Assembly: GCA_028293625.1 (NCBI GenBank) | Contig: JAQGOL010000030.1 | Span: 434,001-498,000, forward strand | Direction: 5' to 3' | DNA length: 64,000 nucleotides | DNA from: Chthoniobacteraceae bacterium | GTDB taxonomy: Bacteria; Verrucomicrobiota; Verrucomicrobiia; Chthoniobacterales; Chthoniobacteraceae | Part shown: positions 36,080 to 45,043 of the stretch, in pieces | Numbering within the stretch: position 1 is the first letter of the stretch | Layout: every line of letters begins with the position of its first letter | Translations under genes and position numbers: made by a program | Notes under the pieces: generated by a model | Database searches by the model: none | Told to the model about the DNA's origin: nothing | What the model saw: only the letters and a program-made list of their open reading frames with translations

Positions 36080-37531
36080 ATGCCTTCATCAAGCCCCTCC
36101 GAGTTTCTTTTAAACTACAAACCGAGCCACGATCTGCCGCCATTGGCCGGCCTCGGCTCCTTTTCCGAGGCGAGCCAACGCGGACTTAGCGTGGAGGAAA
36201 GCGTTACGCGGCTTAAGCGGCATCATTATGCATTCAAACGGCTGCATCATTTGCTGATCGCGCATATTACCGCGCAACCCATCTATGAGCTTAAGATGGC
36301 GTTCAGTTATCATGCATATCTTTGCGCCGAACAGACCACGGCCATGCGTGATCGCGTCAGCGAGATGCGGGAGCCGCCTTTGGGGCTCGATCGCGTCCCG
36401 CATCCGGCGCTGGAACTTTTTTTCGACGAGATTTTGTGCGCGCCCGCCACCGAGCTGATGTTGCTGGGCATTTATGAAGTTGCCGTGCCGGCGCTGGCAA
36501 ACGCACTCGAACTGCATATTAAAGAAAGCCATATCCTGGCCGATCAACCAACCCGCAGGGCGTGCCGGAGCGCGCTTGGGGAAATAGGCGAGCTTCTCGA
36601 TTACGGGCAGTCCGCGTTGAGGGCGCTTCTGTCGGCAAACCGTTCCCTTGAACAAACCCAATTTGCGACCCGGCTTCGTGAACTGCTGGCGATAGCCGGA
36701 GGGATCGACGGGACAGAGCCTGAACTTGCCAAACAGGCGGAGCGGCATTTTTCAGCGACTCCATTTAAGTTCGACTCAAAACCAAGACGCGACGGGCGGT
36801 TTCCTGATCCATATAACATGGGCATCAACGCGGAAGCGTTTCTCTACGATGCCGGCATGCCCGCGGATGCCAAGGTATTGATGATGTTCTATAAGCGGCT
36901 TCGGGAAATCGACGTGCCCGAAATGATGGCCAGCATTCTAACGGAAACCGAATGCAAACCATGGGATTATTATCGCGATCTTACCCGGCAACTCTGGGAC
37001 GAAGCGCGCCACGCCATGATGGGTGAGGTCGGCTTTGTAAGCGCAGGCATTGATTGGCCGCGCCTGGTGATGGTCAACTATACATGGTCGCTCGCACTTA
37101 ATACCCAGTTAACTCCAAAAGAGCGTCACGCCGTTCTCTACTATATCGAGCAAGGGCTCATGCCCAAAAACGGCAAACGCCATGAATGGGAAGTAAGCCT
37201 TGCTTCACGCAATGAACTGGCCTCCACCTTTCAGGACTTCGATTGGGCCGATGAAGTTCTCCATGCCCGGTTCGGCCGCGATTGGTATGTAAGCGACATG
37301 CCATCGCCGCGCGAGGCTGTCTCGTTCGGCGACCAATGCTGGTCGAAAGTATTGGTGAACTGGGAAGGGTATCGCGAGTCAGGCCTCACCGACCATCACA
37401 ACTGGTGGGAGGCTCTTTACTCTGAGTTTTGCAGGCTTCATAAAAAGACTCCGGATCCGGCCGCCGCGGCCTTCAATCAGAGCTACCAGCATATCCGGGC
37501 TGACCTCAAAGAGATCTCCGCTTCGGGATAG
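36080..37531 (+). CDS. Ferritin-like protein with two E-x-x-H sites, function unknown
   Basis: A 483-residue, mostly helical protein without signal peptide. I do not recognise a named family, but the pattern is ferritin-like. The C-terminal half has TETECKPWDYYRDL, WDEARHAMMGE, RNELASTF and DEVLHARFG, i.e. two separated E-x-x-H motifs with upstream Glu residues, as in four-helix diiron carboxylate proteins. The N-terminal half has YHAYLCAEQTTAMRDR and ELHIKESHIL, which may be a second degenerate four-helix bundle. A diiron oxygenase or a storage-type role is inference. It is preceded by the CDF transporter on the same strand, 76 nt away. Confidence 0.65.
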   Translation: MPSSSPSEFLLNYKPSHDLPPLAGLGSFSEASQRGLSVEESVTRLKRHHYAFKRLHHLLIAHITAQPIYELKMAFSYHAYLCAEQTTAMRDRVSEMREPPLGLDRVPHPALELFFDEILCAPATELMLLGIYEVAVPALANALELHIKESHILADQPTRRACRSALGEIGELLDYGQSALRALLSANRSLEQTQFATRLRELLAIAGGIDGTEPELAKQAERHFSATPFKFDSKPRRDGRFPDPYNMGINAEAFLYDAGMPADAKVLMMFYKRLREIDVPEMMASILTETECKPWDYYRDLTRQLWDEARHAMMGEVGFVSAGIDWPRLVMVNYTWSLALNTQLTPKERHAVLYYIEQGLMPKNGKRHEWEVSLASRNELASTFQDFDWADEVLHARFGRDWYVSDMPSPREAVSFGDQCWSKVLVNWEGYRESGLTDHHNWWEALYSEFCRLHKKTPDPAAAAFNQSYQHIRADLKEISASG

Positions 37532-37824
37532 CCGAGAATTGCACGGCACCTGCCGCGGCTTTGGTGGAAGGGAGGAAAAGAGCAGTCGCTGGCCTGCGAG
37601 CATTGGCACGCAGCTATAGCGCCCGCATGCGAGATTGCTGCTTGAATCCGGAACCTCTTCACGACGTGATTGGACGGATTTTCATTACGATCTTGTAACG
37701 ATCAGGAATTTCAATTCCCGGGAGAGGATTTTTTGTTGTTACTAAGGTTTTTACGGCTAAGAAATGCAAAGGCCCGCCCGGTCGAGCCCCCCAAAATCTC
37801 GTCCCCCCGAGAAGTTTATCATCA

Positions 37825-40800
37825 ATGCTTCGCTTATCTTTACGTCTGCGCATCGTGCGTTTCGCACTGGTCGCTTCTCTTGGCGGCGCCGTCGTTACCC
37901 CGGCCGATGCGCAGCTCCCAAACCAGACCATGGCCGACGACATGGCCGTTTTTTACAACGGCGCCATGCAAGCCTTTCAAAAAGGCGAGTGGGCGGCGGC
38001 GGCAAGCAGTCTGGAGAAGTTCGTAGCGATGGTCGAGGCGGATCCCAAACAGGTGGGACGTCTTCAGCCGATCTACTACATGCTCGGCGCCTCCTATTTT
38101 AATGAGCCCAGCTACGACAAGGCCGTGGCGGCGTTTCGAAAGTATCTTGCGAAGTTCCCAAATGGCGAAAAAGCGGGCGAAGTGCGGCTGGCCATCGCCC
38201 AGGCGTTCATGGCGAACAAGAGTTTTCCTGAAGCGATCAAAGCTTACGAGGCGATTGAAGGCGACCCGCTTTACCGCGAACAGGCTCTTACGGCCGAAGC
38301 CGAGGCTTTTAAGGAAATAGGCAAGTCCGATGAGGTGATCCGGGTTTTGGAAAAGCTTGTCGGCGCCGACATTAAATCGACTGCCCAGGCAAACGGGGCA
38401 ATCACGCTGGCGCAGGTTTACGCCGAGAAACAGAAACCGGACAAAGCCATCGCCCTGCTGGGACGGCTCGAATCAAAGACAGCACTTATCGAGAACCTCG
38501 TGGCGCTCAATGGTGTCGCGGTCAATCTCGGGGACGATTTTTACGATCAGAAGCTTTATAAGGAAGCCATCCAGGCGTTTCGCGCCGTGCGCAGCCAGCA
38601 GGAGGTGCTCAAGCTTCAAAGCCAGCGCATCACCATGATGGAGCGCCGCATCTCCGATAATCTGAAGTCGACCGCGGGCAACCCCCAGTTGTTTGTCCAG
38701 ATGACGCAGTGGAATAATCAAATCCGCGTGCGGCAGACTGAAGCCAAAACGCTTCTTGAGGAGTTTGAAAAACTGCCCGATTTCGCCCCGGGCCTTCTCC
38801 TTCGCATGGCGCGATGCTGGTACGATGCCGGCAAAAAATGGGAGTCGCTGGCCGCCTACGACCGCGTCGTAAGCCGGTATCCGAAAAGCGAATTCTATGA
38901 GCCCGCGCTTTTTGCCGAGGTCAGCGTTTTTGCCGAACTCCATGGGCGCCAGAGTAACGAGCCATGCGAAGGCTGCACAGGGATCGCGGCCACGGTGCGT
39001 CCCGCGATTCTTCGCACCAGCCAGACCCAGCAGCTTTGCGAACGTTATTTGAAAGAATTTCCCGACGGGCCCAATGCCGGCACCGTCGGCTATCTGAGCG
39101 GCGCGGTCGCGCTGGAAGCCGAAGATCCGGTGAGCGCGGAGAAGTATTTCACCGAGATCCTTGAGAAACAGCCGACGACTCCTTACCGCGAAGAGATCCG
39201 GTTTCTGCTCGGAAATGCGAAGTTCATGCAGGGGAACTTCGAGCAAGCGCAGAAGGATTATCAGGATTACATCAAAGACTATCCTCAGGGGCAGTATCTG
39301 GAGGACGTTACTTACCGGGTGGCGGTTGCGCAGGTTTTCGCGGGAAAATTCGAGGAAGCGTTTCCGGCGCTTGCCACTTACCTGGAGAAATTTCCCAAGG
39401 GCCAGAGTGTTGCCGACGTTAAATATCGAATAGCGGTCTGCAAATACGCGGCGCAAAACTACGGCGAAGTCATTGCCGCCTGTAACGAGTGGTTCACGAC
39501 ATTTCCCAACAACCCCCAGGAAGGCGAAGTGCAGGCGCTGCTAGGCGACTGTTACGCCGCGCAGAATAAATTGGAAGAAGCGGTGCCCGTTTATCTGCGT
39601 TCCTACAAAACCGCGGCAACCGATGAAGTGATGAACTACTCGCTTTTCGAGGCGAGCAAACATCTCCAAAAGCTCGGCCGATGGAGCGACGTGGCCAAGA
39701 TGTTCGAGGAATTCGTGCGCGACAAACCCGACAGCACCTCGGTCGTCGCCGCGATGTATTGGATTGGTAAATCAAAGGTGCGCGAAGGCAAGTCTGACGA
39801 GGCAAAAGCGTTCTTCGTCGAAACCCTCAAAAAATATATCGCCGAGCCCAAACGCGAGGCGGTCGAGCAGCTTCTCTCCCAGCTCGCGCAGCTTTGCGCA
39901 AAAAAACCGCGTCCGATCCCCCCGCCCCCCGCCGCAGCGCCTGTTGCGCCCGCCCAGCCGGAAGCGGCAACGGCGAAAACCACGTCGGAAACCGCATTGC
40001 CTCTTGCGCCGCCACCGGAACCGCCCGCGCCACCGTATGATCCCGTGGCCGAGCTCAAAAAACAGCTTGCGCCATTGGAGGAAAATGCGAATCCGACGAC
40101 CCAGGCGCGTTTGCTTTACGCACGGGCGGAACTTGCCGCTGCGCGCAAACAGCCGGAGGAACAAGAGAGGATCTACCGCGAGATGGCGGATCGCTTTAAA
40201 CCGCAGGACTTGAGTCCGGTGCTTCTGGCCAATGTCGGCGATTATCTTTTCCAGATCGATGACCGGGCGCGCGCGGAAATCATTTATACGCGCTTAAAGG
40301 ATAATTTCCTCAAGAGCGACTATCTCGATTTTGCTTATGTGGGCCTTGGAGAGATTGCCTTTGGGAAAAAGGATTATGCCAAAGCGCTCGAACTCTTCAC
40401 CGACGCGCTCGAGAAGATTGCCGCTTCCATGAAGGTAAAGGAAGCGACGATTGGCCGCGCTAAGACATTGCTGGAACTTGGCCAGTACGACGAATCGAAA
40501 AAACTCTTTGAGCAGGTGGCCGGCGTGCGCGAATGGCGCGGCGAATCGACCGCGATGGCCATTTATCAAATAGGCGAAGTGGAAGCGCGGCGCGGCAACT
40601 GGAACGAAGCGATCGCCCATTACCGGCGCGTCTTTGTGGCGTATCAAAAGTTCTCCCCATGGGTGGCGAAGGCTTACCTGCGCTCGGCGGAAAGTTTCGA
40701 TAAAATGGGCAAACGCAAGGACGCGATCGATAGCCTGCGCGAGATGCTGCGCATTGATAAACTCAAGCAATTCCCCGAAGTGGAAGAAGCCAAAAAGCGG

Positions 40801-40830
40801 CTTGAAGAATGGGGAGCCCCCGTAGCATGA
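37825..40830 (+). CDS. Large periplasmic TPR-repeat protein (CpoB/YbgF-like position)
   Basis: A 1001-residue protein with a signal peptide (FALVASLGGAVVTPADAQ). The rest is a long array of tetratricopeptide repeats (YYMLGASYFNEPSYDKAVAAFRKYLAKFP, EAIKAYEAI, EEVTYRVAVAQVFAGKFEEAFPAL-like units). It is broken at about residues 692-742 by a Pro-rich hinge (PRPIPPPPAAAP) after which more TPRs follow. TPR arrays bind proteins or peptidoglycan-associated factors. It heads a tight operon with a second TPR protein, ExbB, two ExbD and a TolA/TonB-position protein. That is where the coordinator CpoB sits in Tol-Pal clusters, so a similar role is inferred. It ends in an ATGA overlap. The 293-nt gap before it shows no gene. 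Confidence 0.85.
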   Translation: MLRLSLRLRIVRFALVASLGGAVVTPADAQLPNQTMADDMAVFYNGAMQAFQKGEWAAAASSLEKFVAMVEADPKQVGRLQPIYYMLGASYFNEPSYDKAVAAFRKYLAKFPNGEKAGEVRLAIAQAFMANKSFPEAIKAYEAIEGDPLYREQALTAEAEAFKEIGKSDEVIRVLEKLVGADIKSTAQANGAITLAQVYAEKQKPDKAIALLGRLESKTALIENLVALNGVAVNLGDDFYDQKLYKEAIQAFRAVRSQQEVLKLQSQRITMMERRISDNLKSTAGNPQLFVQMTQWNNQIRVRQTEAKTLLEEFEKLPDFAPGLLLRMARCWYDAGKKWESLAAYDRVVSRYPKSEFYEPALFAEVSVFAELHGRQSNEPCEGCTGIAATVRPAILRTSQTQQLCERYLKEFPDGPNAGTVGYLSGAVALEAEDPVSAEKYFTEILEKQPTTPYREEIRFLLGNAKFMQGNFEQAQKDYQDYIKDYPQGQYLEDVTYRVAVAQVFAGKFEEAFPALATYLEKFPKGQSVADVKYRIAVCKYAAQNYGEVIAACNEWFTTFPNNPQEGEVQALLGDCYAAQNKLEEAVPVYLRSYKTAATDEVMNYSLFEASKHLQKLGRWSDVAKMFEEFVRDKPDSTSVVAAMYWIGKSKVREGKSDEAKAFFVETLKKYIAEPKREAVEQLLSQLAQLCAKKPRPIPPPPAAAPVAPAQPEAATAKTTSETALPLAPPPEPPAPPYDPVAELKKQLAPLEENANPTTQARLLYARAELAAARKQPEEQERIYREMADRFKPQDLSPVLLANVGDYLFQIDDRARAEIIYTRLKDNFLKSDYLDFAYVGLGEIAFGKKDYAKALELFTDALEKIAASMKVKEATIGRAKTLLELGQYDESKKLFEQVAGVREWRGESTAMAIYQIGEVEARRGNWNEAIAHYRRVFVAYQKFSPWVAKAYLRSAESFDKMGKRKDAIDSLREMLRIDKLKQFPEVEEAKKRLEEWGAPVA

Positions 40831-41696
40831 AGAGAAAAATTCTGTTCACCGCCATCGCCCTCGGCGCCCTTTTCGCGGGCAATGCCGGCGCGCAAACGAT
40901 GTTGATGAAAGATGGCCGCGTGATCGTGGCAAAGAGCATGAGGCGCCAGGGCGACCTGATCCTGGCCACGCAGGAACTGCCCGGCGCCCCGGGCAAGGCG
41001 CCAACCATCGGCGAAGTCGGTTATCCTATCGCGCAAATTACCAAACTTGATTTTCCCGAGCCCGCCCAACTCAAAGCCGCCAGGGATCTGCTGCTGCGGG
41101 GAAAAGCCGGCGAAGCGCTTGCGCAACTCGACTCCGCGCTCCGCTATTATGAAAGCTTCTTCGACGCGCCGGGAAGCTGGTGGGCCGAACTTTCATTAAT
41201 CAAACTCAACGCGCTTAACACCTTGGGGCGGGACAAGGAAGCCGATCCGATCGTTGATCAACTTTTGCAGCGCGCCAGCGATCCTGAGATTCTCAGGGCT
41301 GCCAGGGTGCAGGGTGCCGCGAAGATGATGCGGCGCGGCGATTTTCCCAAGGCGCTTGAAACCTGCGAGGTGATTTTGAAAGAGAGCAGCAAGGAAGGAA
41401 CGCTGGCCAATGCGGCGATCATCAAAGGCCAGGCGCATCTTGCCCTCAAACAATGGGATCAGGCGATGCTGGCGTTTTTACAGATCCCGGTCCTTTATCC
41501 CGACGAACGCGTCCTGATGCCGGCTTCAATGCTCGGGAGCGGGCGCGCCTATTTTGCCCTTGAGGACTACAAGAGCGCCAAAGAAACGCTCAATGATTTA
41601 ATGGCGGCCTACGGGGCGACTCCCGAGGCGGCGGCCGCGAAAGTTGAACTCGAGAAAATCCAGATCAAAGAAAAGGCGCTCGAATCGCCGAAGTAA
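40827..41696 (+). CDS. Secreted TPR-type protein
   Basis: A 289-residue protein starting at the ATG overlapping the previous TGA. Residues 1-22 form a signal peptide (KRKILFTAIALGALFAGNAGAQ). Residues 25-80 are a distinctive N-terminal beta segment with MLMKDGRVIVAKSMRRQGD and EVGYPIAQITKLDFPEP. The rest is TPR-like helices (ALAQLDSALRYYESFF, DFPKALETCEVILKESS). It is 16 nt from the ExbB gene. A partner of the first TPR protein in the envelope is the likely role. Confidence 0.75.
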   Translation: MKRKILFTAIALGALFAGNAGAQTMLMKDGRVIVAKSMRRQGDLILATQELPGAPGKAPTIGEVGYPIAQITKLDFPEPAQLKAARDLLLRGKAGEALAQLDSALRYYESFFDAPGSWWAELSLIKLNALNTLGRDKEADPIVDQLLQRASDPEILRAARVQGAAKMMRRGDFPKALETCEVILKESSKEGTLANAAIIKGQAHLALKQWDQAMLAFLQIPVLYPDERVLMPASMLGSGRAYFALEDYKSAKETLNDLMAAYGATPEAAAAKVELEKIQIKEKALESPK

Positions 41697-41711
41697 TCCC
41701 TCCATACCGTC

Positions 41712-42542
41712 ATGACATTCAAACATATCTATCTGGCCATCATGCTCGCCCTGGGCATCCTCTGCGCCTTCAACGGACTCCAGGCACAAGAAGCGAAACC
41801 GGCCGCCGCGGGAGGTGAGAACGGTGCCGCCACGGTGCATAACAAGACGCTCTGGGAGCAGATTCATAATGGCGGCTGGGTCATGTTCCCGATCGCCGCC
41901 TGCTCGATCCTCACCCTTTATCTTATCGGCGACGGCATCGTGCGGACCCGCTCCTCCCGGGTGATCCCGCCGGAGCATCTCGATGCGGTTAAAAGCGCGT
42001 TTCGCAATGGCGATTACGTGGGCGCGTATGAGTTCTGCAAAACCAACCCGTCCCCCTTTTCCAATGTCTGCCGCGCGGCGGTCAGCTCGCTGGGAGACGG
42101 CAAGACCGTGGTGGAGGACGCGACCATGGGGGAGCTTTCAAAGGAAAACTCCCATATGCAAACGTATATCAGTTATCTTTCGGTCATCGGTGTCTGCACC
42201 CCGATGATCGGGCTGCTTGGAACGGTGACGGGCATGATCAAAGCCTTTGATGTCCTCGGCAGTTCTGGTATCGGCGATCCGTCGCATCTCTCCGAAGCCA
42301 TTGGCGAAGTGCTCGTGGCGACCGCTTCGGGTTTGTTTATCGCGATCCCGGCTTTCGGTTCATATTATTTCCTGCGCAATCGCGCCGCCAAAGCGCTTCA
42401 CGATATCCAGGACACCCTTAATTCGCTCTTCCGCAAGATGCCTTATGCCCAGCTTGAAGGGGTGCATATCGGTGATGAAGAGCTTTACGCAGCCGCTCCG
42501 AATTGGGTGCTCCCTACTAACGGAGAAGCCGCCACGGCTTAA
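41712..42542 (+). CDS. ExbB/TolQ-type proton channel protein
   Basis: A 276-residue member of the MotA/TolQ/ExbB family. It starts with a signal peptide (about residues 1-26, ending FNGLQAQ), a feature of the ExbB group in this phylum. The first transmembrane segment follows at about residues 54-74, then a cytoplasmic region and the conserved LLGTVTGMIKAFDVLGSSGI and EAIGEVLVATASGLFIAIPA signatures of TM2 and TM3. It assembles a pentamer around ExbD to convert proton-motive force into mechanical work. It stands directly before two ExbD genes. Confidence 0.92.
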   Translation: MTFKHIYLAIMLALGILCAFNGLQAQEAKPAAAGGENGAATVHNKTLWEQIHNGGWVMFPIAACSILTLYLIGDGIVRTRSSRVIPPEHLDAVKSAFRNGDYVGAYEFCKTNPSPFSNVCRAAVSSLGDGKTVVEDATMGELSKENSHMQTYISYLSVIGVCTPMIGLLGTVTGMIKAFDVLGSSGIGDPSHLSEAIGEVLVATASGLFIAIPAFGSYYFLRNRAAKALHDIQDTLNSLFRKMPYAQLEGVHIGDEELYAAAPNWVLPTNGEAATA

Positions 42543-42577
42543 CCTGCCTGACTTCTATGAACAGGAGGATCAATTAA

Positions 42578-43036
42578 ATGGCTGGCGGAGGAGGCGGCGG
42601 AGAAGGCGAACCGGAGTTCCAGATCGCCCCGATGGTCGACGTGCTTTTGGTGCTGCTCATTTTCTTTATGAGCATCACTTCGGCGCAGGTGCTCAAGATC
42701 GACAAATCAATCAAACTGCCGATCGCCACCGACGCCCTTAAAAAGGACAGCACGCGCAGCGAATCGGTGATCAACGTGCGCTGGGACGCCGCGACCAAAA
42801 AAGCGACCTACGTCATCGACGACCGGATTTATCCCGAGCTGCCCGATCTGACCAAGGCACTGGTGGAAGCCAAAAAAGCCGGTGAAGCGAAGGTGGCACA
42901 TGGGACCAATCCGACTTTCCGTGCCGTGATCCGCGGGGATCGCGAGGCGTCGGCTGTGAGCGTGTCTCGTGCGATGAACTGCGCGGCCGAGGCGGGAATC
43001 AGTGACATCGCGTTTTCAACCACCAACAAAGATTAA
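42578..43036 (+). CDS. ExbD/TolR-type biopolymer transport protein (first copy)
   Basis: A 152-residue protein with a Gly/Glu-rich start and then the family hallmark FQIAPMVDVLLVLLIFFMSIT. The Asp in the transmembrane segment is the proton-conducting residue. The C-terminal periplasmic domain follows. A strong ribosome-binding site (AGGAGG about 10 nt before the ATG at 42578) is present, which is unusual in this window. It is the partner of ExbB. Confidence 0.93.
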   Translation: MAGGGGGGEGEPEFQIAPMVDVLLVLLIFFMSITSAQVLKIDKSIKLPIATDALKKDSTRSESVINVRWDAATKKATYVIDDRIYPELPDLTKALVEAKKAGEAKVAHGTNPTFRAVIRGDREASAVSVSRAMNCAAEAGISDIAFSTTNKD

Positions 43037-43039
43037 CCG

Positions 43040-43489
43040 ATGCGCCGCTTTGATCCCAATGCCGGCAGCGAAGGAAGTGTCGGCTTTCAGATTGCACCAA
43101 TGATCGACGTGGTGTTCGTCATCATGCTCTTTTTCATGGTCATGGCCGGAGCGGTCCGGGTGGAGAAAGAGCTTCCCTCCCAGCTCCCGGGCAACGCGGA
43201 AACGAGCGGCCAGACCGACTTTGTGGATGAACAAGTCATCACCATCGCCGAAAACGGCGAGGTGCAGCTCAATGAGGAGCCGATGGATACTCCGGCGAGC
43301 ACGGATCTGCCGACGCTCAAGGCGACCCTGACCCGGCTGCGAATCGCAAGCGATCAGGCCAAATCGCCCACATTGGTCACCGTGGCCAGCGAGCCGGCCG
43401 CGAAATACGGCCGCACTGTCGATGTGCTAAACGCACTGGCCGTGGCCGGCATTTCCAACGTCACAGTAGCCGTCAGCGACGAAGATTGA
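43040..43489 (+). CDS. ExbD/TolR-type biopolymer transport protein (second copy)
   Basis: A 149-residue paralogue of the previous gene, with GFQIAPMIDVVFVIMLFFMVMAGAVR as transmembrane segment including the conserved Asp. Its periplasmic part differs from copy one. It starts 3 nt after the previous stop, so the two are co-translated. Two different ExbD chains next to one ExbB suggest a heterodimeric plug, known for some ExbB-ExbD-ExbD clusters. That interpretation is inference. Confidence 0.93.
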   Translation: MRRFDPNAGSEGSVGFQIAPMIDVVFVIMLFFMVMAGAVRVEKELPSQLPGNAETSGQTDFVDEQVITIAENGEVQLNEEPMDTPASTDLPTLKATLTRLRIASDQAKSPTLVTVASEPAAKYGRTVDVLNALAVAGISNVTVAVSDED

Positions 43490-43493
43490 ACCG

Positions 43494-44978
43494 ATGAAGC
43501 CCGTTCCTCCTGTTCCTGCCAAAAAGCAGAAATTTCGATTCAAATGGTGGCATAAACTGATCGCGAGCAAGTTCCTGCTGATCAGCATTTTTGTGCATCT
43601 CTTTTTCGGTGTGGGCGCCACGTATTACGTCGTCCAGCAGATCAAAGAGAAAAGAAAACTGACGTTTGCCGAGGGGCCTCCGGCCAACAACGCCAGTTCC
43701 CGCGCGCTTGAGCATAAGGTCTCCATGGCCAAGAAAAAGAACACCATGAGCGCGCCCGCTCAGGCCAAAAGGATCACGACAACGGGCATCTCGCGCGTTG
43801 CGTTGCCCGACATGCCGACGATGCCGCATGCCACCGAAGTCATTGCAAATCGAATGGCCGGCCTCGGCGGAGTCGGCAATGGTTTTGGAACCGGCGGCGG
43901 CGGCGGGATGGGGACCGGCGGCGGCGGGTTTGGATTCGCACTGCCTAAAGCGATGAACGACCGCTGCTCGGCGGCCGCGCGCGCCAATGCAATGCGGCTC
44001 AGCGGAGGCAATCCAAAGAGCGAGGAAGCGATTCTCAAAGCGCTGCGCTGGCTTAAACAGAATCAAAATCCGGACGGCTCCTTTGGACAACAGTATCCGA
44101 TGGCGATGACCGGCCTGGCATTGTTAAGTTTCATGGGCCATTGCGAGCGCCCTACTTCCCAGGAGTTCGGCGATTGTGTGAGAAAGACGATCGACTTTCT
44201 GGTTCAAGGCGCCGGCACCGACGGCAAACTCTCGCGCATCGGTGGCAATGAATGGGTTTACGAGCACGGGATCGCCACTTACGCACTCGGGGAAACCTAC
44301 AGTCTTACCCACGACAAAAAAGTCGAACCTGTGTTTAAAAAGGCGGTGGAAATTATTGTACGCGGCCAGGGAAACGACGGCGGCTGGATGTACAATTTTG
44401 ATAAATCCAAGAGCGACACCTCGGTAAGCGGCTGGCAGATTCAGTCGCTCAAGGTTGCCCATCTCAGCGGCCTTAATATCGAGGGTGTTGAGGAAGCAAT
44501 GAAGAAGGCGATGGGCAATATCCGCCGCGTCAAAGGGCCAAAAGGCGGCTACGGCTATCGTGATCCCGAGGATAAATGGGGCCTGACCGGCGTTGGCGCC
44601 CTTTGCCTGCAAATCGGCGGCAGCGGCGGCTCCGATGTCGGCAAAGCAATCCGGTTTATCATGGACGATCCGGCTTCGCCAAAAATCAAGTATGGCGACG
44701 GCGGCGCGAATCTTTACGCCTGGTATTACGCAACACAGGCGGCATTCCAGCACGGCGGCAGCATCTGGCAGCGCTGGAACAAAGAGTTCCAAATGGAAGT
44801 CGTCGGCAGCCAAAGCGACAATGGCGCCTGGCCGGAAACCGGCGGCGTGGGAAAAGGTGGCGGCGCTTTGAACTGGGTTGGCACAGGCACCGGCAGCGAT
44901 GCGCAGGTTTACAGGACGTCCCTCTGCATTTTGATGCTGGAAGTTTATTACCGCTACCTGGCCAACGTTCGGAGCTGA
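43494..44978 (+). CDS. Membrane-anchored alpha/alpha-barrel protein (prenyltransferase/squalene oxidase repeats) in TolA/TonB position
   Basis: A 494-residue protein. Its layout: a basic cytoplasmic leader (MKPVPPVPAKKQKFRFKWWH), a transmembrane helix at about residues 25-47, a linker and a Gly-rich stretch at about 122-148. A large helical domain follows (about 177-490) with terpenoid-cyclase-like repeats: LKALRWLKQNQNPDGSFG, GNDGGWMYNF and GPKGGYGYRDPED. No DxDD or DDxxD catalytic motif is visible, so an enzymatic cyclase role is unlikely. The start lies 4 nt after the second ExbD stop. Topology and position resemble TolA or TonB, but the periplasmic part is not the usual rod. It may bind a peptide or lipid. 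Function is inference. Confidence 0.7.
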   Translation: MKPVPPVPAKKQKFRFKWWHKLIASKFLLISIFVHLFFGVGATYYVVQQIKEKRKLTFAEGPPANNASSRALEHKVSMAKKKNTMSAPAQAKRITTTGISRVALPDMPTMPHATEVIANRMAGLGGVGNGFGTGGGGGMGTGGGGFGFALPKAMNDRCSAAARANAMRLSGGNPKSEEAILKALRWLKQNQNPDGSFGQQYPMAMTGLALLSFMGHCERPTSQEFGDCVRKTIDFLVQGAGTDGKLSRIGGNEWVYEHGIATYALGETYSLTHDKKVEPVFKKAVEIIVRGQGNDGGWMYNFDKSKSDTSVSGWQIQSLKVAHLSGLNIEGVEEAMKKAMGNIRRVKGPKGGYGYRDPEDKWGLTGVGALCLQIGGSGGSDVGKAIRFIMDDPASPKIKYGDGGANLYAWYYATQAAFQHGGSIWQRWNKEFQMEVVGSQSDNGAWPETGGVGKGGGALNWVGTGTGSDAQVYRTSLCILMLEVYYRYLANVRS

Positions 44979-45043
44979 TTTCAGCCGGCGACCGTCGCGC
45001 TCAGGCGCGCGCAAGAGAGTTTTCAGACCTTCCCCCGGTCACG

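Noticed and set aside
43494-44978. Functional squalene-hopene or terpene cyclase
   Set aside because: No DxDD or DDxxD motif is visible, and the membrane anchor and ExbD neighbours argue for a non-enzymatic envelope role.
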